Source: Hyparrhenia diplandra (lineage: Eukaryota; Streptophyta; Magnoliopsida; Poales; Poaceae). From it: 64,000 nt of DNA. Every line of letters starts with the position of its first letter. The stretch's first letter is position 1. The stretch lies in assembly GCA_015847255.1 (NCBI GenBank), contig JADLZK010002804.1, positions 1 through 64,000 of the forward strand, given 5' to 3'. A model generated the notes under the pieces. The model was given only the letters and a program-made list of their open reading frames with translations. It was not told the origin of the DNA and ran no database searches. Below, piece after piece: positions 57,145-64,000 of this stretch. Position numbers and translations under genes: made by a program.

Positions 57145-60100
57145 TCACCCCGGTGGCCAATTCATCTGCCGTCCTCCGAGAAGATGCAGGTGTAGGTGGT
57201 GGTACACCGATTGAGCTGCGTAGTAACAGAAGACAGAAAAATCAGTCGAAACCAACAAGATGGGTCCTGTTAGAATCAGTGAACGGTACTCACATCCTTT
57301 GGGCCCATCGTTGTCGTTGATGACAATTCTGAAGCCATCATCAAGACCTTCCTGCTTTGCTACAACCTTTGCAGCATACAGAAGACTGCCCAGAGCCTCG
57401 ACATGACCTTCTTCTGCCTGGGAACAAGCACAGCAATACATTACAGTTACTGTAGATTATTTGTGCATCAGGATATGAACCAAGAACCCTGAATTCCTAA
57501 ATAAGTCCTAAAGCAAGGTGTGAGGTTGACTGGTTTCCACTGTACTGCCATTTTGTCATTCACATTCAGAGTGTTATGAAGTGCAGATGGTGCTGAGAGA
57601 CAGGGTCTTTAAGGCTTAAGTCCCATCCAACAGCTGCAGTCTACAATCATATTTGTTCATACCCCTGTTTTTCAGATCGGACGACTAATCGCGATTAGTC
57701 GTCCTTATCGTAACTTCGCACTGAAACATATATGGTTGTGAGGTGGTGAATTGCGAAACATTTTAATAGTTTCTTATTCTAGTCAGACTTGTGGAGGAAG
57801 ATAAAGTTTCCCTTACAGTGTACTGAAAATCAGCCTACTATATTCCAAAATATGATAAATAGCAAGTCACGGTATTCTTAAAAGCTCTCATGACTAGCCG
57901 AGGTTCAAACCTTGGTTCCTGCCTCCATGAGCCTTCGCATAAGACTAGCGTGTATTCTACTCCCTGCAACCTCAAAAAGCTCCCATGGCGCAAATCATGG
58001 CAAGGTCTGAACTGGTGGGTCCATTTGTTGGGCTATTTGGATTGCTAGAAATTGTGCTGTTTTTGACAAAAACTCATAAGAAGTCCTTTGGATATAATTT
58101 GTCATGCTCATGCCTTTATGACATATTGGTCAGGACTGTATAGTGAAGGTGACAAGGAATTATGGGTGGAAGGTGCAAACACAATGCTGAGAATTGCCAA
58201 GGAGATACTCTCAACTCAAGTCAACAGACAGGTGAATCATATCCTACTCCAAGATAGCCAAGACCAAGATGAAGAGGAAGATTGAAGCAAAAAAGATACA
58301 AAGGAAGCCCAAGAAGATGGCACAAGCTATGAAGTGTCAGTGTCTCTAAGTGTGATGGATGTAATCTAGTTGCTGTTTTGCTGACTTAGCTGTTCTGCTG
58401 GTTAAACTGTGGTAGTTCTGTTGGCTGTTATCTGATACAGTAGTTATCGAACTTAGTAGTCCGTGTAATGGCTACATCTGGATGTTCTTTTGGAAGATGG
58501 GAGATGAGGCAAGATGAAGAACGTTGCAGAAGCTGGAAGCGCAAGATGTTGAATTAGCGTTAGTAGTAGCCTTAATCTCTGGCATGTCTGCCTTTCTCTT
58601 GTTGCTTTTCTGAATATGTCTCGAATGCTTTGTATTTCCGTTATCGTAATGGAAATGGGTCAACCCGGTTGGAAAAAAAAAAAAAGGTAAATGAACCCTC
58701 ATAGGTATTGGTACACTTATGACAAACCGTTACCACAAAAATAGTGATTTCCTGAAAGCTACTGTCATTAAGGAAGTGTTATAATCATTCATGAACATAC
58801 AAAAGTCCATGTATTAATTAACATTCAAAGCATAAGGTAAACCGGTCATATTTTCAAATATCTAGTACTCCACGATAAAAGCCATCAGCATACAAGGCAC
58901 AAAACTTGGCAAGACACAATCCATAAAGATGGGGAATAGATGAATACGCATACCGACAGCCTAGACAGCCCATCCTTAACTTTTCGCAATGATTATAATA
59001 TGTGTAGGAGCTTGTGGTGATATGTCTCTAAATGCAAGAACCTGCAGTTGTAGGCATACAAATGTCATCACAACAATTTAACTGTAATCACATACTACAC
59101 TAATATTTCAATCTGATTCTTGGTATCGATGAACACACATTTCTGAAGGTTGTTAGCTTGCCAAGGAAATCTAAGGTGTTATTTCAGGAGCACAATTTTT
59201 GACGATAACCGACTCATTTCCTTCTTAAGCATTAAAGATTTGAGTGTGAGATCCCCTGCTGACATGGCAGCAAGGTATGGGTCATAGACATAGACACAAA
59301 CTTCCCCAGATTTTGGAGTCCAGAATTTCAAGGAGGAATGTCTAGGGATAAGTGGTTCTTGAGTTTTACCAATGGCATATCATGGAGGAACATCACCATA
59401 ACACCAAGGTGACAGAGGCATCATTAATTTTAAACTTTAAAGTGTAACATTCATAACATTAGAAACAATAGGAATTTATCCTGATAGCACAGATAGGAAT
59501 ATTTAACCTTCTCATCCTCATAAACCACCTGAGATGGGATCTCCTTCTGAATAATTTTGTCAAAACTACAAAAGGCAGAGAAGTAACCATGTGAACAGAG
59601 GCATATGAGAGATGTATGTGTGAAGAGGGTAAAATTGTAATCATATACAAAAATCAACAGAAAGGCCAACACCAATGCTTTTCAAGTAAAAAAAAAAAAA
59701 AAAGAATGAAGTTTGAATTTAGCACAAGTTAGCTAGTATTCCACATATCTAAGCAACAAAAGGGAGAGAATTTCAGGAAAATAAGTGTTCTGGAAAGCAA
59801 AATTGCCTTTGAAATTGAACTTTTCCTATGGTACTTGAAAAGAGGGGTGGTCTTAACAAAAGACAATTTAATAAAGAGAACATGGAAAGGAAACTCTAAA
59901 TGTAATTTTTGGTTTGGAAGAAAATATTGAACATCTGTTTTTCGACATTACCGCGTGGCTAGATTTGTTTGGGGACACGCTGCTTATCACCTTCAACATC
60001 AAACCACCAAAAGCACCACTCAAAGAAGTCAAATAGTAGTGGGACTATAGAAATGATGTGGTGTTCCAAAAGTTAGTTGCTAATTCTTACTTGCATGTAA

Positions 60101-61330
60101 TTTTCAGTGGGACTTTTTGGATCAGGCAATGGTCCCTGCTGTCTTAAGAGGAAGAGGGAGGAATTATGAAAGAAGGCTGCACGCGTTTAGAAGGTGCTAC
60201 AATTCTTCAGAAACTGTGTGCGGAAGAATCAGAAAATGATAAGACTGTAGAGTCCTTTGTTCGCTCTTGTTGAGCTGGATTTTTAGGTTTTGGTTTTGCG
60301 TTCAGTGGACTATTTGTTTTGTTGCCTCCTGATGTAAGGTCTCAGGGTATTATGTTTATTGACTGTCCGTCTAGCGGAAATTTGGGTTAAGTTCCGTTCT
60401 TGTACTGTTAAGCCTTAAGCATTCACTTGAGAATGTGAAGGATCAAGGATGGAATGTTTTTATTCCGTAATCTAAAAAAAATATATATCTAAGCAACAAA
60501 CATGATGCCCAAGCTTGATTACCTAACAGGGGCTGCTATGCATAGAAGTTATCTGAAGATTTCTGCATGTTTTCCTAGCCGTGAAACGTGACAGACAAAC
60601 GAATGCTGCCAAGCCAATGATATATTTTCAGAAGCTCAATAACCAATTCCACTAGATGTCATAGCGTGTGGGGTTGTTTTGCTAGATGATGTGAGGTAAC
60701 CAAACATTGCCTACTATTTAGCTTATGTCTTGTGACAACTGAGCTCTTGTTGACTGTTGAGGACAGGAGGTTGTGCTCCTGCTCCTGCATGTGGTAATTT
60801 CAACTACATACCTGCTTAAAACAAGGCCAAGTTAATGTTGCCATCTGAATCAGCACTATAGACCTAACTGAGCAGGAGAGCTACATACTATGGACGTAAG
60901 TTAATGTTGCCATCTGAATCAGCTCTGAATCCATTAGTGTATTCCATGATTCACTTAATTGAGTGATGATCTAAGAACATCTGCGTCTTATAAAATCTAT
61001 CCACCTCAAAGAACATCGGCGTCTTATAAAATCTATCCACCTCAACAGAATACCATCATGACTACAGGAACCACCTCTCGCATTGGGAATCAGTACAGGT
61101 CCGCACTGAAGTCCAGCACCTAGGATCCAAAATCCAGGGTACTCTCTCATTTTGCTTATTTTACAACATCGAATCACTCGCCATGACATGACGCTACCAG
61201 ATCGAAGTGAATTACGGTGCCAAATCGAATTGACGGCACAGGATTTGGAGAGAATTAAGAGAGCTGACATGGTAGGGGTGCCGGTGGCGGTGGGCTCGGC
61301 GGCGAGGGCGGCTTCCTTCTCCTTGGACAT
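57145..61330 (-). CDS. HINT-type HIT domain protein (14-kDa zinc-binding protein), five exons
   Basis: A small purine-nucleotide phosphoramidase of the HINT branch, like maize 14-kDa zinc-binding protein. Exons in gene order are 61269-61330 (MSKEKEAALAAEPTATGTPT), 59508-59565 (FDKIIQKEIPSQVVYEDEK), 58954-59041 (VLAFRDISPQAPTHIIII), 57294-57417 (AEEGHVEALGSLLYAAKVVA) and 57145-57215 (QSVYHHLHLHLLGGRQMNWP, then PG and stop). Junction phases fit: AT|gtcagc with tag|TTTTGAC gives IFDK, and GGAT|gtgagt with gcag|CT gives GSQS. The catalytic HxHxH triad is present. Exon 3 has one extra A (run at 58981-58984), breaking the frame after the IIIIAK stretch. Compared with the maize protein there is an extra Asn-Asp (INDNDGPKG) and an extra His before the triad. 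Total about 133 residues. Introns 1 and 3 hold LINE tails. Confidence 0.88.
57990..58683 (+). mobile_element. L1-type LINE 3' end in intron 3 of HINT
   Basis: The frame reads like a LINE C-terminus: GYLDC/WAIWIARN-like sequence at about 58030, then LDIICHAHAFMTYWSGLY and ELWVEGANTMLRIAKEIL. It ends TTTCCGTTATCGTAATGGAA ... GGTTGGAAAAAAAAAAAAA at 58683. It is 5'-truncated and inserted antisense to HINT. No target duplication was found. Confidence 0.75.
59761..60484 (+). mobile_element. 5'-truncated LINE in intron 1 of HINT, 16-bp target duplication
   Basis: ATATCTAAGCAACAAA occurs at 59745-59760 and 60485-60500, flanking the insert. The start of the insert encodes zf-RVT-like sequence (HLFFDI/ARFVWGHAAYHLQH) in broken frames. 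The 3' end is TTTTTATTCCGTAATCTAAAAAAAA. Insertion is antisense to HINT. Confidence 0.85.
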
Positions 61331-61712
61331 GGCTGCCGGACTGCCGAGCGGAGGGCATGATAAGTGGGACGCGATGACCGCCAGGCGGTTGCCGCTCGCG
61401 GTCGGCGGAGGAAGTTGAGCGCTCATCCCCACTGATTTCCCTCGCTGCTCCTCTTCCGAATGTGAAGTTGTTGAGCACCGGGGTACTTGACCAGCCGGGG
61501 GTGACCTGTCGGCCGGTCAGGAGCCTATCGGCCGTCCAGGCGCCGAAAAGTCTGATTATTACTGTACGATTTTTACATAATATAACAGCTTATAGATTTT
61601 CAGTTATTCAATGAGTGCTTCTAGATTTTCAGTTATTCAATGAAAAAAACATTATTTAAAAAAAGAATCGACCAGTTGCGCACTTCTTCGTGATATATAC
61701 AAAATAAATTAT
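61331..61712. other. HINT upstream region
   Basis: GC-rich near 61440-61545 and then AT-rich. A direct repeat (AGATTTTCAGTTATTCAATGA) lies at about 61594 and 61622. It probably holds the HINT promoter; no clear TATA box was picked out. Confidence 0.35.
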
Positions 61713-62233
61713 GAAAAAGTCTAAATCACACCCCACCTATGGGGTTAGACTAAATAACACCACAACCTATCAAAGCGGTTTATATCAACCCCGAACTTTC
61801 CAAAAACGGTCAAATTACCCCCTCAAGCAGTTTTGAAAAATCATTATAAATCATAGAAAAATCATAAAATGTAAAATCCAATTATGTTAGACTCCAAATG
61901 AGTAGATCTACACAATTAACATATAATATGGTATACTTTAGTCCAATTTTTTACAATTATAAAGAAAAACATAGATGTAAAGCTACAACAAAAAAAATGT
62001 ACTATAAAAAGTATACCATATTATATGTTCATTGTGTAAATCTACTCATTTGGAGTCCAACACAATTGAATTTTCTATTTTATGATTTTTCAGTGATTTA
62101 CTATGATTTTTCAAAACTGTTTTAGGGGTAGTTTAACGGGTTTTAGAAAGTTTAAGGGATGATATATAAACCATTTTAAATGTTAGGTGGTTATGTAGTC
62201 CATTTTTGATTGAGGGGTGATATAGACTTTCTC
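61713..62233. mobile_element. MULE-type palindromic MITE
   Basis: The 521-bp element has long inverted arms. The left reads GAAAAAGTCTAAATCACACC ... CAAATGAGTAGATCTACACA ... TATAATATGGTATACTTT. The right is its imperfect complement, meeting around a ~65-bp loop at 61940-62005. It is flanked by a perfect 10-bp duplication AATAAATTAT (61703-61712, 62234-62243). Long TIRs plus a 9-10 bp duplication point to the Mutator superfamily. Confidence 0.88.
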
Positions 62234-62243
62234 AATAAATTAT

Positions 62244-63680
62244 CCGATTTGCGCATCAGAAGGTAGTGCTGTGCTCCTGTGAGCATGATTTGATCCAAAT
62301 TAAACCCACATCTCGAAATCAATGCCTCGGTAATGCGAGTTTCAGAATCTGCACTTGATTTTGGTTTTCTCAATCTGTGCTTGAAACAGTTGACATTTCA
62401 TGCCGGTAAAACAGATACATCAACACCATTTTTCAGAAGGAAACACATCAGCGTCTTATCGGGCTGTACGCGACTCGAATCAGACGTTAGTGGGGTCAGC
62501 GTAGGTAGCCATGACTAATTGCAATAGCACAACTTCACAAGTAAACCAAAAAAATCTCCTGACAACGAAGATAGTACTATGTGGCAAGGATGACCTAATG
62601 GCGTATACATCAAGTGATTCCTTGTGCCCACATTTCAGAAAAAGCAAAAAACATTTCGACAAATATCTCCCAGAAGATGCATCAAGAAACTGACTCTTGT
62701 CACTATCGACAGATACAAGGTGATGGAAAGAATAACGAGCACAAGAGTGAAGCAATTTAACTCCGGTTACCATAGTAAGGGTTTCCATACTGCTCATAGT
62801 TATATGTATCCATCTGGTTCCATCTGGCACAATGCAAGCTTCGCAAGCACAGAATATCACGCATGCAAGAGCAGGGTTAAGTCACACCATGTAAACAAGC
62901 TACGACCACCGACATGTGTCCTGCAGATTTACATACTAGGCTAGTAGCAAGGCCTCGGACAGCACATGCTAGGCTCCTGCTAGTCTAGAGACAGAGAGTA
63001 AGGGAGAGAGCAAACCATCGAGCTAGGATAAGCAAAAACTCCCAAGCTAGCAAATGATTCTAAACCGAAGAGGCAAAAACTTACAAGCCACAGGACTTAG
63101 AAACTACAGAACAAGATATTCCAGATACAATCAGAAAGTCGCCGAGCCTGTTCTCCTGAGTTGGTACTTGGGTTCCGGAAGAGGCGGAGAAAAAGTATCT
63201 TTTCGAACTCCTGAATACAACACAAAACAGGGTAAGTGAGTCAACCGCAAGCATGGAGATACGATAAAGTCCATCATTAACTCCATCCTACGATGGGAAA
63301 CATATTGAATTAAGTAAATCAAAGAACAAGAAATCAGGCCAACAGATTGTCTGCAACTATCTAAGCATTTGCATCAGTAGTAAAGCACCAGTGTCTTGGT
63401 TTGATTTATTTTTGTTTTAGCTTTTGTCACATGAGAAATTAATTGTCAGAATACGATGTCAGGAAAATGCTTCAACCTGCTCATTCTCTGATAATATTAC
63501 ATTACATAAATATGAAAGGCTTAATTACTTAGTAAGATAATAGCCATCACCACAAGCACCAAATAAAATATCAAAAAGTTGAGACCAACTAAACAATATC
63601 ACTTGGCTAGAAATTAAGTTTGAGACTGAGGCTACAAACATACTAACTAAACAACGAACAGGTGGCTGTACAAACTATTC
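62244..63680. other. Intergenic, no gene assigned
   Basis: A 126-codon minus-strand frame (62480-62860) and a 106-codon + frame overlap here, neither recognisable. It could be 3' UTR of a gene beyond the window. Confidence 0.3.
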
Positions 63681-64000
63681 AACAACAACAACAACATAGC
63701 CTTTAGTCCCAAGCTAGTTGGGGTAGGCTAGAGATGAAACCCATATGAAACCGTATAAAAGAACGTAAAAAGGCACAAGACAAAAAGATAAAGATAGGGT
63801 AGATAGAAAAGGAAACAAAGTCATGGTTCAGCACGTTGATAGCTAGCCTCCATGCGCTCCTCTGTCTAAAAGCTAAATCCTTGGAGATATTCCACTCCTT
63901 AAGGTCTCTCTTAACCGCTTCGTCCCAAGTCAGTCTAGGTCGACCTCTACCTCTCTTTACATTATCTACCCGCTCTAAAACTCCACTACGCACCGGCGCC
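63681..64000 (-). mobile_element. RTE-type LINE 3' end, cut by the window edge
   Basis: The minus strand encodes GRGRPRLTWDEAVKRDLKEW, NISKDLAFRQRSAWRLAINV, the familiar C-terminus of plant RTE-clade reverse transcriptase. The characteristic 3' UTR follows (CCAACTAGCTTGGGACTAAAGG) and a (TTG)n tail (63681-63695 as AAC repeats on +). The rest lies to the right of the window. Confidence 0.88.

Noticed and set aside
62480..62860. 126-codon minus-strand frame
   Set aside because: No domain or signal; overlaps another frame and may be 3' UTR of a gene outside the window.

Overview
The window is nuclear DNA from a grass (Poaceae). The grounds are a GAMYB gene with the cereal exon layout and a miR159 site, a HINT protein very close to the maize 14-kDa zinc-binding protein, an Rf1-type PPR gene, very GC-rich first exons, and many Stowaway, Tourist and MULE MITEs together with grass-type LINE ends and a chromovirus. 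I cannot place it to genus. No bacterial, organellar or CRISPR-like content was seen.

Layout, left to right. GAMYB (+, coding 2357-5365) is followed by TE-poor spacer. A large acidic membrane-anchored plant protein (+, 10134-14130) has a small Stowaway MITE in an intron. A dead Rf1-like PPR gene (16331-23790) is split by a decayed 5.6-kb Ty3/gypsy chromovirus (16954-22544, minus strand) with a 5-bp target duplication. Next come an NHL/LEA2 gene (+, 27229-28101), an AUF1-like F-box gene (+, 33653-34721), a Tourist MITE, an L1 LINE tail, and a thaumatin-like PR-5 gene (+, 39430-40120). A second LEA2 gene (-, 41335-42015) has a fragment of a sister copy beside it.

The accessory core is 42.8-49.8 kb. 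It holds a FAR1/MULE transposase remnant with a triplicated 0.31-kb segment, then a 3.8-kb minus-strand retroposon that carries a zinc-knuckle ORF1-like protein but no visible reverse transcriptase, bounded by a 14-bp target duplication. After it lie a 91-aa secreted protein ending in a CLE-like dodecapeptide (-, 50498-50773), a SINE-like element, a cluster of three abutting MITEs, a RETICULATA-RELATED plastid membrane protein gene (-), and a five-exon HINT gene (-, 57145-61330) whose introns hold two LINE tails. The window closes with a palindromic MULE-type MITE and the 3' end of an RTE-type LINE.

A recurring observation governs how to read the genes. In GAMYB, the membrane-protein gene, the F-box, RER, HINT and thaumatin genes, conserved frames are broken by 1-2 bp indels, and many of these sit in short G, T or A runs. 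The simplest explanation is base-level error in the sequence rather than six independent pseudogenes. The PPR gene, the chromovirus and the MULE remnant are decayed well beyond that.
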